DNA from: Caprella mutica
Taxonomy: Eukaryota > Arthropoda > Malacostraca > Amphipoda > Caprellidae
Reading direction: 5' to 3'
Assembly (NCBI GenBank): GCA_947561585.1
Contig: CANNZV010000426.1
Coordinates: forward strand, 356,414 to 420,413
DNA: 64,000 nucleotides
In this document: positions 12,395 through 25,000 of the stretch, one piece after another
Layout: each line of letters starts with the position of its first letter
How positions within the stretch are numbered: the first letter of the stretch is position 1
Program-made: the position numbers and the translations under genes
The notes under the pieces: model-generated
Seen by the model: the letters and a program-made list of their open reading frames with translations, nothing else
What the model was told of the DNA's origin: nothing
The model's database searches: none

Positions 12395-13399
12395 AATAAT
12401 CTCATAACCAACAGAATATCATTTTGTAGTTAATAATCTCCTAGCCAATAGAATATCATTTTGTAGTTAATAATCTCCTAGCCAATAGAATATCATTAGA
12501 ATATCATTTTGTAGTTAATAATCTCCTAGCCAATAGAATATCATTAGAATATCATTTTGTAGTTAATAATCTCCTAACCAATAGAATATCATTTTGTAGT
12601 TAATAATCTCCTAACCAATAGAATATCATTTTGTAGTTAATAATCTCTTAACCAATAGAATATCATTAGAATATCATTTTGTAGTTAATAATCTCCTAGC
12701 CAATAGAATATCATTAGAATATCATTTTGTAGTTAATAATCTCTTAACCAATAGAATATCATTTTGTAGTTAATAATCTCTTAACCAATAGAATATCATT
12801 TTGTAGTTAATAATCTCCTAGCCAATAGAATATCATTAGAATATCATTTTGTAGTTAATAATCTCCTAACCAATAGAATATCATTTTGTAGTTAATAATC
12901 TCCTAACCAATAGAATATCATTTTGTAGTTAATAATCTCTTAACCAATAGAATATCATTAGAATATCATTTTGTAGTTAATATTCTCCTAGCCAATAGAA
13001 TATCATTAGAATATCATTTTGTAGTTAATAATCTCTTAACCAATAGAATATCATTTTGTAGTTAATAATCTCTTAACCAATAGAATATCATTTTGTAGTT
13101 AATAATCTCCTAGCCAATAGAATATCATTAGAATATCATTTTGTAGTTAATAATCTCCTAACCAATAGAATATCATTTTGTAGTTAATAATCTCTTAACC
13201 AATAGAATATCATTAGAATATCATTTTGTAGTTAATATTCTCCTAGCCAATAGAATATCATTAGAATATCATTTTGTAGTTAATAATCTCTTAACCAATA
13301 GAATATCATTTTGTAGTTAATAATCTCTTAACCAATAGAATATCATTTTGTAGTTAATAATCTCCTAGCCAATAGAATATCATTAGAATATCATTTTGT
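12395..13399. repeat. 37/48-bp minisatellite, about 23 copies, with higher-order structure
   Basis: Units carry ccaatagaatatcattttgt followed by agttaataatct and then cctagcc, cctaacc or cttaacc. About half have an extra copy of agaatatcatt. The order of variants repeats in a block of six or seven units (about 300 bp), marked by the rare tattctc variant near 12978 and 13234. Confidence 0.93.
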
Positions 13400-13473
13400 T
13401 TTCTCAGCATCCTCAGTAGGTATTTCCTGTGACGTCTTTGCCCTTCAATGCGTGATTGAGTCACCAGTACACA

Positions 13474-14023
13474 CTACACAGTGTGTGTGTGAATATACAC
13501 AGTGTGTGTGAATATACACAGTGTGTGTGAATATACACAGTGTGTGTGAATATACACAGTGTGTGTGTGAATATACACAGTGTGTGTGTGAATATACACA
13601 GTGTGTGTGAATATACACAGTGTGTGTGTGAATATACACAGTGTGTGTGTGAATATACACAGTGTGTGTGTGAATATACACAGTGTGTGTGAATATACAC
13701 ATATACACAGTGTGTGTGTGAATATACACAGTGTGTGTGTGAATATACACAGTGTGTGTGTGAATATACACAGTGTGTGTGTGAATATACACATATACAC
13801 AGTGTGTGAATATACACATATACACAGTGTGTGAATATACACATATACACAGTGTGTGAATATACACATATACAAAGTGTGTGAATATACACAGTGTGTG
13901 AATATACACAGTGTGTGAATATACACAGTGTGTGTGAATATACACAGTGTGTGTGAATATACACAGTGTGTGTGAATATACACAGTGTGTGTGAATATAC
14001 ACAGTGTGTGTGAATATACACTC
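13474..14023. repeat. TG-rich minisatellite (17-25 bp units)
   Basis: Units are tatacacagtgtgtgtgaat with variable numbers of TG. A middle block (13690-13880) has an extra cacatata. Units lengthen and shorten by two bases, so open frames in three - strand registers are by-products. Confidence 0.94.
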
Positions 14024-14394
14024 AAGTACACAGTTCTTTTTTCTTATCAGCTGTTATTTATTTCCCATTTCCTCTGTCTACTGATAAGAGATAATATTAT
14101 TAATTAATGTCTGTACAGTGTGGTCCATTAATTTTTATTGCCTTTATCTTCTTTTTATTTGTACTCAATTTAATAGATAGTGGTGCTATCTATTCTTCCA
14201 TTAAAATGTTACGTCACATAGTCACTTACACTGTATAATATACCCCTATCTTATATCACGCTAAATAGCACTAAGTACCTACTGGCTTGACATGTTCTAA
14301 CGTGTTGAGCCACAGTCTCCACGTTCTCTCATGTTCTAACACGTTCTCTCATATTGTTCTGTTCGTTTGTTGTGTAACAGTGTACATATTCCGA

Positions 14395-15515
14395 TAATGT
14401 TCTGTGCAATTTGCTGATTTGCACAATCTCGAGAATGCGCTGCGCGTTTTTGAACCTCTTCAACCCCAAATGCCGAGCGGGTGTTAGTAACTTCATTTTG
14501 TTTATTATGAAATCTAATACTTATGTATGTGTATCAGTTACTATTCAGTAGTCCGATGCCCCATTAGTCCGATGCCCTGTTAGTCTGATGCCCTGTTAGT
14601 CTGATGCCCCGTTAGTCCGAAGCCCCGTTAGTCCGACGCTCCATTAGTCCGACGCTCCATTAGTCCGACGCCCCATTAGTCCGACACTTTTGTAGTTTAT
14701 TACTGATTTAACATAAAATATTTGTATCATGAAGTGTGCAGTACAACAAACTACATTCAATTATGAAATCAAACGAGGGATTGCATCATACTAATTACTA
14801 TTAGAAATAAAGTAAAATAAAAGGGGAATATATAATTTTAGAAATGAAAAATTATTTTAGTATATAGATTAGTTAAAATAAATCATATTATTTATTTTAA
14901 TCTAAAAATAAAACGAGAATAATACAGAAAGATGTAACTGTCGTTCTATTGGCGCGTCGGATTAATGGCACGTCCCCTGTGTATCGTGGTACCCCCTGCA
15001 AGGTCCTAATACAACCATGAAGTGCACAGTAGCTACAACAACTGAATAACGGTCATATATGTCAAAATAATCTCCATTTCTAGACAGTGTGCCCACTGCT
15101 TTGAATCTGCATTATTCACCATTCTACGATAATATGCATAATGTATTGGTACCACAGATAGTAGATTAATTAATGAATTTTACTTGGTACTTATATTCAA
15201 TGGCAGTGGATTTATTTTTTGTGGACACACTGTATATCAATATTACTTGGAAAAACTCAAAGATGACAAGAACTAAATGAGGATTACTTAGAAACTCTCA
15301 ACATATCTGACCGTTACTTGGTTTGTTGTACTGCACTCTTCATGATTGTTTGATGACCTGGCAGAGGTGATGGGGATTACATATATTTATTCGATTTCAT
15401 AATATATAAAATGAAGGCATTAACACATGCTCGGCATTGGGGGTTGAAGAAGTTTAAAAAAACAGCGTATTTTCGAAATTGTGCAATCAGCAAATTGCGC
15501 AGAACATATGTAATA
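14395..15515. mobile_element. Inverted-repeat element with about 140-bp arms
   Basis: The left arm (about 14395-14530) and the inverted right arm (about 15378-15515) share gcaatttgctgatttgcaca, ttcaacccc.aatgccgagc and ttattatgaaatc. The interior holds a 16-bp minisatellite and AT-rich sequence with no transposase. It is non-autonomous and its class is unknown. Confidence 0.65.
14550..14687. repeat. 16-bp minisatellite, about 9 copies
   Basis: The unit is agtccgatgccccatt with scattered variants. It lies inside the inverted-repeat element at 14395-15515. Confidence 0.9.
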
Positions 15516-15518
15516 ACT

Positions 15519-15718
15519 AGGGTTGTGACATTTTGTAAAAAAATATGCTCTAAAAGTATAAATTCCATGTAATCCTAAGCGCGACATGAAAAATAATGTG
15601 TAGAACCCTTCTAGTTTAGCGATAGGAAGTTCCAATACCCTAAATTTTGATGTTGTTTATAACATTCATGGAGTTTATAGTTTTAAGAGCATATTTTTAC
15701 AAAATGTCACAACCCTGG
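15519..15718. mobile_element. hAT-type MITE with 8-bp target duplication
   Basis: Ends read agggttgtgacattttgtaa and, inverted, aaatgtcacaaccctgg. The sequence taataact flanks both sides (15511-15518 and 15719-15726). CAGGG ends and an 8-bp duplication are hAT traits. It sits just past the right arm of the 14395 element. Confidence 0.8.
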
Positions 15719-15964
15719 TAATAACTAGCACAAAGGCTCTGCCATGACTTGATAACAGATTGCACGTTTTTGTTGTACTATTAACAGAAATAAAAGACAA
15801 GTATCCTTCATTCCTTATCTTAGTTTTACTACCTCCTAAATCTAATAATACATTATTTACATATTTTTATTGTTGTCTTTACCTCTGTTCGTGATTTCAA
15901 ACTAGACTATTTTAATACTAGGTAGCACCTAGACAAGTTGATTGATGTTTTGTGTTTGTTTCAG

Positions 15965-16092
15965 GTCTAGACACAGAACCTCTGAGCGAGTGGGTGGGCA
16001 AGTACAGCGGTCTGACCTATGACAGGTCACACATACACACTCAGCACAAGAAGCACGTCAGTGACCTCAAACAGAAACTACAACTAACTCCT
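15965..16092 (+). CDS. ADAM10: ADAM10 exon: start of prodomain
   Basis: The acceptor is tttgtttcag/GT and the donor is CCT/gtgagt. The exon begins with two bases of a split codon and encodes [14 protein letters not shown], which matches the N-terminal prodomain of ADAM10. An upstream exon with the start codon and signal peptide must exist but is not identified; it may lie among the minisatellites at 1-15.9 kb or outside the window. Confidence 0.88.
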
Positions 16093-19000
16093 GTGAGTGA
16101 AAGAATAAGTAATAACACTAAGTCAATCCTTACTATCATTCTAAGGGTCAATTCATTAGTTAGTCCGACTGTTACTCTTACAGTACAAACTATCAGGTTA
16201 TTAAAACATTTCTTGATTGAATATTTCTTGACTAACTTACACTAGTAACTTACGAATTATTGGTCAGTTTTACATGAACGAAGATGCGAAACTGACCGGT
16301 AATTCGTAACTTACCATATCTTCCCATTCGCTGCATTATAACAAACGTAAAATATTTTAGTCATTTTCACATTGTGGACAAGTAAATCATTCCGTTAATT
16401 ATATATAAGGAATTCAATTGCCTTGTGAGAGGCCAACCCCTTATTTCAATCTCTCTAGACTTCTAACAGTCTATCACTAACATAAGACTGGCGATGGTTA
16501 TGAGATAGTCTATCTACCATGATAAATGATACCAAGAAAATACAGAGGTTATTTATCATAGAGTATTTACTCTGGCTATTGTGACGTCACTCCCTCTTTG
16601 TTGTTCACTTTACTTATGGTGGTAGTTAAGAATTCTTTTTGACGTATCTCTGTTATATCTGACGTCAGAGTTGTTTGCGTTCATTAGAAATAAGTTACGT
16701 GATAACTTGTGATATTTCCATTGCCGTCTGTTACTAATTTCAACACTGTGTGCATGCGCAACTACTCTGGACATTGTTTGTGAGCTGTATTATATTTAAT
16801 AAAATAAGTATTTTATTCAGCACATTTCATGCGTAAATAAAATATGGTCTAAAGTTTGATATGACGTCATCTCGTTGTTCCTTCAAATGTTGATCCTAAG
16901 ATAAGAACTATCAAAAGAGCTATTTTTGTGTTCAGTTGGTAGATGTCTGTTAGTCACAACTCACAAAATAGCACCTTCATCTTTGTAAGGGTGGCTCTTG
17001 CTTCCCAACTCTAATGTGTCCTACGTGTGCAGTATTGCCACTAGGTCTATTCTGCTCACTGTGCAGCACTACCCTGCAGATGTTGTACAGACACAGTGTC
17101 ACGCTATGTACTCACACATTCTGTGCCTTATTCACATGGTGCTATAGCATCAATGTGACACATTGAGAGGGAAAACGAACTAGAAAATATCACATTTTAC
17201 GGTTCTGGTCTTTTGTCTCGTTTGTTATTCATGTCAAAATAAATTCAAGATAATTATTATATTAATTTATTTGAAATGTTAATAGTAATGCGACATTTTA
17301 GTCAATTTCACTCCTTATTATAGCTAGCTAGTTACTGCTAATAAATTTTCACTTGATTTTATGAACAATGGAATATTTTTCAATAGGTTTTTCTATTCTA
17401 AAGTACACTCTCTTTTCAGGTTGAGATATCTTTTTACTCTGATGGGCGGTGGTTCCACCTGCTACTACACAGAGATGAGGACACCATCAGTCCACATGTG
17501 GTGGTGGAGCAGCCTGACCACATACCTGAGTCATTCCACACTGACCACCTTTACCACGGCACTCTAGCAGGTACCTAACCACAAAGCTAGCTAGGCACTG
17601 TGACTTACGAATTATCAGACAGTTACTTATTTACAGACAAGTAAGAAATTAATATATATAATAATTATTATGTAACTGTGGCCATGGATACGATTTTATA
17701 TGAAAATGAATAATATGTATTATATATTTATTTCTTAAGTGTCCGAAAATATGGAACCGTCCGATAATTCGTAAGTTACCCTAGTCATTAGTGGTTTAAA
17801 ACTTCAAGTTTTTTGCTACCTCTACATTCTACGAAATAATTAATGAATAAATAAAATATAGCTACATCTCAAATTTTGATCTCTTAATTACTTTTCTACG
17901 TTTCATCATTAGCCTAACTTTATATAGATATAATGTATTCGAAGTTAATTATTCTATTGAAAAAGTATCCATTATTTGGAGTATCAGAGTGAAATTAGGT
18001 CAGAGTTAAAATTTCTCTTGTTAGTTGGGTAAGATCCGAGTTATTTGACTGTTAGGTACACATCATTGATCATAAATAATCCAGTTTTTACGGATAGCTA
18101 CCAATTGAAATGAAAGCTAAATGATAATTATTGTATACCTACTCTTTTTAAGATTGCAAATGCATAACCGTTCAATAATAGAGTTCTTACCCCAATGATG
18201 TTTGTTTTCAGATGAGCCGTCATCGCGAGTGTTCGGTAGCGTGGTGGATGGTGTGTTCGAGGGAGTGATAGACTCACCAAAACATGGCAAGTACCATGTG
18301 GAGAGAGCGCACAAATACTTTACTCCACACACCCACTTCCACTCGGTGATGTACCACGAGGACGATGTCTCTGATCCACATGTGGATAAGAGAACTGGTC
18401 ACAAGAGTGGGTGTGGAGTGTCAGACGAGGTCAGTGAGTGGATGAGGTCTATACAGGAGAGTGGAGCACCCACTAGTGTGGAAGAAGTGGAGGAGGAGGA
18501 CCCAGAGGCTCTGAAGCAGATGGAGAAAGATTTTAAAGAAGTCGTGGATCCGCAGTTGAACTCTAGGAACCCGACTTTATACTCCAAATATAAGGTGAGG
18601 GACTATGTACTCTCAAATGTAAATATCAATTTCTAACATTTATAGTCTGTTGATATTACAAAGCAGTTCTTAATCTCCTTACAATATTCCCCTCAGAACC
18701 TTTACCATCAGCTGCATGCAGACATGCACAGCAAGTACAGTGCAGAGGCTAATAGCAGGGGGCACAGGTCTAAGAGATCATTCCACACCGGGGGAGTGGG
18801 GTCAGATAACCAGGGGACGTGCACCCTCAGTGTACAGACAGACCCCCTCCTCTGGAGGTACATCTATCAGCAGGTATGTGGGGGTGGGGGTTATAGTATG
18901 GGGGTAAAGGGTCTATCCACCTCTAGACTAGTGACGCTCATTGAAGCTTCATTTCAAAGGATCTAAGTGAACATGAACCCTTTACTCACAAACATTGGAT

Positions 19001-22000
19001 GCCCTATTTGCTCTTTCATTCTTTGAAAGCTGTAAACTAAATTCAAAGTCAATTTAATGAGAATGAGTTTATTCAATGTCATTATTATCTTGTGGAAATA
19101 ACTGAATTAGCTACTCTTCAATTTGTTGGTTAAGTTTATCACAACATTTAATATTGAAAAGAGTGTTCCTTATTTCAGGAGAAGAACGACTCCATCAAGA
19201 CCAGGGACGAGATCACGGCAATGGTGTCCCAGCACATCAAGGCAGTCAACCACATTTACGGTGATGTCATTTTCCACGGCAAGTACAAACACAAGGGCAT
19301 TCGCTTTGAGGTGCAGAGAATTAAGATAGATGATGACTCAAGCTGTCGCAGGTACGGCAGCTTCATGAACACAGAGACGAACAAATTCTGCCGCACTAAC
19401 GTGGACGTGAGCAACTTCCTGAACCTGCACTCCCAGACTAACCACGATGACTTCTGTCTGTCCTACGTGTTCACCTTCAGGGACTTTACTGGTGGTACGC
19501 TGGGACTGGCTTGGGTTGCTTCTCCTTCAGGTGAGCACTCGGAAACTGTAGGAAATTGAAAACAGTGCAACTTTGAAAAACTGTCGTAAATTGAAGGAAT
19601 TTATTGTAATTGTCAAATTTGAGTCTAATTTCCCAATGATTTGTTTTACACTAATTTTGTAGTTACTTTATAAACCATTTTTGAAAATATGTAATTCTTT
19701 TGAGAATTACATATTTTAACTTAGTATTCCACTGTATGTTCAAGTGTTCCTACAATGTATTTGTGTTAGTTTACCTTCCTATTCTCTGCGACTGTACCAT
19801 GTTGTTAAATGTGTGTGTTCCCGTAGGTGCGAGTGGAGGTATTTGTGAGAAGTACAAGACCTACACTGAGAATTTAGCAGGCAGAAGACACACAGAGAAA
19901 AGGTCCCTCAACACCGGCATCATCACCTTCCTCAACTACAACTCTAGAGTACCTCCTAAAGTATCACAACTGACTCTGGCACACGAGATAGGACACAACT
20001 TCGGATCACCGGTGAGAAACTAATGTTATTACTCTACTCTAAAGACATTGTGCTTTCTAACGTTTAATCTATCTGTTAATTTTATTAGTATTCAGCATTG
20101 CATTAGTGTGTCCACTGCTAACCCAAATATTTCCTGACTTGTTCATCATTTCACTCTATTCACTACGTTAGACAGTTTACATTAGACTTTCTCTTTGAAC
20201 TAATATTATGATGAGTGATATTTATTGACGAGTAGCTACTAACTAGTTACCTTCGCAGATTGTAGAAGGTAATGTTTTAGGACTGCTAATGTTTCTCTAT
20301 TGTTTTGACATTATATGTTATTAAGGTGAAGCCCTAATTACTATTGTTTTTGTTTGGTCAGCACGACTTCCCCTCTTCGTGCAAGCCTGGAGGCAGAGAA
20401 GGTAACTACATCATGTTCTCCTCTGCTACCAGTGGAGACAGGTACAACAACAACAAGTTCTCCAACTGCTCCATCAGGAACATATCGCAGGTGCTGGACG
20501 CCATTGCGGAGAACAGGAGAAAGAACTGCTTCAAAGGTCAGTTTGCCACCACAACATTATTCGTTCAATCAGGTGCCTGCCCCTGACAACAAGGCTTTAT
20601 TGCTGGGATATTAGGGTAAATTACGAATTATCGGTCAGTTTCACATCTTCGGTCATATAAGAAAAAACGATATTATTATTGTTATTTTATTTTATTTGGT
20701 ATACATGATACCTGCAGGTATCATGTATACCAAATAAAATAAAATAACCTTGTTGCCAAGGTTGGTTTGAATTTAGTCGTTAAATTACCCCCCCCCCCCT
20801 TACTCTATCATCACCCTTCTCCCCCAGCCACTAACGGCACGTTCTGCGGTAACAAGATAGTAGAGGATGGAGAGGAGTGTGACTGTGGCTATGACAACGA
20901 TGACTGTGAGGAGAAGAACTGCTGCTACCCCAGACTGATAAGTGACACCGACAGACTGGCTAACAGCACTGCTAAGATGTGCAGCAGGAGATATGGCACG
21001 CAGTGCAGGTATGGGCCTCTATAGGGAGAACAGAGTAAAGACCTATCTAACATTCTGAGGCTCGTCCTTAGTCATCGGGTACAGAGCTATCTAACATGAA
21101 TACCTTTCTCACAATAATGTTAGATGGTTCTTTTTACCCTTCAAATAATGCCAAATGTCCCGCTAAACTGAGACACTTTTCAATGTTTTATAGTAAACTT
21201 AGTAGTTAAAAGATAAAGTTTCTATATTGTTGGAAAATTTACTGCAACTCTTCTATATGTAAATGTCAGTATAGATTGTGTCACGCTTTTTTGTGTTATC
21301 TACTGTTATGTATCGTATTTCTATTGCCTGCATTGTGGCTGAAGTTGTTGTTGTTTTTCAGTCCTAGCGAAGGTCCGTGCTGCAACCAGGCTACCTGCAC
21401 CTTCGAGCAGGACATAGAGTGCCACTCCTTCACAGACTGCACCATGAGTGCCTCCTGTAACGGCAGGAAAGCTACTTGTCCCAGTCCTCAGTTCCAGAAG
21501 AACTTCCGTCCCTGTAACCAAGATACCAAGGTAAGAACTTCAGTAACTAGGATACCAAGATAGAGAGGGATATTAGTAACTAGGATACCAATGTAGCGAC
21601 TTTATTCTCAATTGTACCTAGAGAGAAGGTGGGGCCGTAGAAGTATAGGTGGGGTCCACTCTTAACATTGTTAGTCCCACGATAACTTTCAGTGCGCTTA
21701 TCTATATTATATGCGTTACACACGTATTATTTTGATATCTAACACTTTTCCTATTTGTTGTTTCTTCCTATTGTATGTATAGATGCTTAACTTTTTTCGT
21801 TTCTCCCCTCAGGTGTGCTTAGATGGAGAGTGCAGAGGCAGCATCTGTTTAGCGCACAACATGAGTGAGTGCTTCCTCACGTCAGACGTGGTGCTGGACA
21901 AGAAGAAGCTGTGCGAGATAGCCTGTCAGGTGGGCAACGACCCCACCACCTGTAAGTCCACTTCAGAACTTAACATCATCTTCCCCATCCCCGTGTTCAT

Positions 22001-25000
22001 GAGGCCTGGTGCCCCCTGTAACAACTTCCAGGGCTACTGTGACGTCTTTCAGAAGTGTCGTGCCGTTGATGCTGAAGGTCCTTTGGCCAGCCTCAAGAAT
22101 TTACTCTTCAACGAGGCTACCCTCAGAGGTGTCTCCGATTGGGTTGAGATCAACTGGTACTGGGTTGTGTTCCTCAGTGTGGGCTTCATCCTAGTCATGG
22201 GTATGTTCATCAAATGCTGCGCCGTACACACCCCTTCTTCCAACCCCCGCAAACCCCCTGCCAGGTCCATAACACAGACCTTGAGGAGACCTGTCAGTAC
22301 CCTCAGAAGAGTCAAAGTAAGTCACGGGAATACCGTTCAGGCCTAACTGATAGTTGCTACAACTCTCACAACAAAACTCTTAGCAAATTTATTGGTTAAT
22401 TATTACATTAACCATTTTTACTGAATTGAACCACATTACATCTCCTCATCCTTTTTTAACATCTGTTGTGTTTACAGAGGCGACAGCCAGGTGCTAGCAG
22501 TGGTGGTGGTAGAAGTGTGGGGGGTGGAGGGCAGGAGGCCATGCAGTTGCAGCAACAGAGAGGACGAGGGGAGAGGAATGGGGGAGGCTCTAGACCCAGT
22601 GGCAGAGACAGGGGGGGAAGAAGTAATCCCTCTAGTAACAACTCAGCCATGTCACCTCTACCAGGTAAAGACTATAATGTCAACACAGTGAAGAGATATA
22701 ATTAATGGTAATTAAAAGTAGCTACAATAGTGAGAGTTAGGTGACTGTTGTATCAGTGACAACAAATAATAACCCCATTGCTTATTAACTTTGAATCTCA
22801 CAGTTAATATCATCTCTAGCTTTAGTGTGTTGGGGATATATTTAGTGTTCGGTAACTATGTTCAGTCGTTATTCTGTTCTTCACCCTAACTAACTAAAGC
22901 ATATTTTGGCCATTGTGTTTACTGTTGTTCTGTCCTCAGGTCCCTCTGGTCACAACAACAGAAGGAGGAGCAGCAACAACAGCAATAACAACAGATCTTC
23001 CATGGCCCCTCCTCTACCTCCTGCTGTCACGTCTGGTAATTTAGGTGAGGGAAAAGGAACGTCACCGTACTCGCAAAGTGGGTGTAAACATAGAAAATGA
23101 ACAAATGTGATCTTTATAAATTACTCATTGGACTATCAGGACCTCTCTAACACCCAGTGTCCGAGAACTGCGACTTTCTCGTAATCATTAACAGTGTTCT
23201 TTCTTGTAGCTACAGAGTAACTATTTACATTGCAGGTAGTGTTAGATATGCTAGCAGATACTAACTTACTGTCTTTTATTCCCCTCATAAATGCAGAACT
23301 TTTCTGACTCCTCTGTGCTGTTATTTTCTTACTGTTAATTCTTTTGACCTGTTGGTGGTAACTATTCACTCGCACCACAAATACCAAACTAAAGTGCATA
23401 GGGAAAATTATCAGTCAGTTCCACATCTTCGGACTTATAAAAAAAATCGATATGATGATAGCTAATTATATTATTTTTTCTTATAGCTATCGTTTTTTAT
23501 TATATGACCGAAGATATGGAGCTGACCAATAATTCGTAAGTTACCCTTCCTTCTAAACCAAATCCAGTCAGTTCTATCAGTTGATGTATGTACTTTTTTC
23601 ACACCAGGTTTGCCGCCCCTAGGGTTCAGCACAGATGACCCCCCACCCCCTTACCCCGGCATTCCCTCTGCTGGCCCCCCGCCCTCCATACCTGCCTCAG
23701 CCCCCATCAGACACGGTTACGGGGAGGGACGGGGGCACTACAACAGACCCAAAGGTAACTAACACTGACTATCATTGTAGTTGTTAGGATGGCCTTGACT
23801 CTTCAGATGGTATTTTCTGAAGTGTCAGGCCATTAAACAACTATAATAATAGTGGCCTGAATTTAGTCAATAATTTGGGCTTACCTGACTCACCATTCAA
23901 ACATCTACTCACGTCCTATTTTGATGCGCTTTTTTAATTATAGCTTATTGAAATTTCGATCTTGTCTTTCATTAGCATCTGGTGATTGTAACTACCAGTC
24001 ATTTAGTGAATGGTGAGGCATGTCTAGTAGCTAGTGGTAGTAATAGTGAGTAGTGAGAGTAGTTGTAACCTTTACAGTCATTAGGGGAACTCACCAATTA
24101 TAAGACTGGGACACAGTTTCGATCAGAAGAAAAAAATATATAATTGTAATATTTAAACTAGTAATTTTAATTGGTATCCAATTAAAATTACTAGTTAAAA
24201 TGTTACAATTATAATATTTTTTTCTTGTAGCTTTGGTCGAAAATGTAGCACTGTCCGATAATTCATAAGTTTCCTTAGTTTTTCAGTAGTTCGTTTGGTA
24301 GTGTATTTTTTGAATCTTTTCAGTAAATATCTAAAGGCATCCCTTTATTCTATTTATTTCTCTTTTTATTGCTATGATGGTGAGTATCGAAATAAAATCA
24401 TTTCAAAATGTTGAATCAAGAGGGAATTGCATATATTTTTTATACTTTTTAGAAATACTAAGAATATTAAAATTAGCTAATAATGACATTCCAAACCAGA
24501 TTGCTTCTACTGATATTTGTTCTGGGTTTGTACCTTTATTTTGTCACTATTTGTATTCACTGTCACGTCACTTATTTTAATAACACTAGAGTAAAAAGAA
24601 TGAGTCTTAACGGGAGGTAAGCTCTTTAAACTATTAGCATCTTTATCACTTTAAGGGCCGTACACACGCAGGGTTTTTTAAGTTTTTCCATTAGACTTCT
24701 TGCTAAGCTCCTCCTACTTTTTCCAAAAGAATATAAGAAAAACTATAAAATAATTATTTATATTCTTTTGGAAAAAGTAGGAGGAGCTTAGCAAAAAGTC
24801 TGGTGGAAAGACTTAAAAAAACCTGCGTGTGTACGGCCCCTTTACTCTTTAAGTCTTATTCTTTCCATGTTACATAAGTCTTAACTCTTACTTTTTCTAG
24901 ATAGTTGATATGTGTTTTGATTGGTTAAAGCTGTAGCCAATGACAGCACAGTATTTCCACTGACCAATCACGTCACTCTATTCAAATCCTGTCTGTTCAT

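Noticed and set aside
13445..14031. Three overlapping - strand frames of about 185 codons (Tyr/His/Thr-rich)
   Set aside because: All three registers of the TG-rich minisatellite are open, which is expected from composition.
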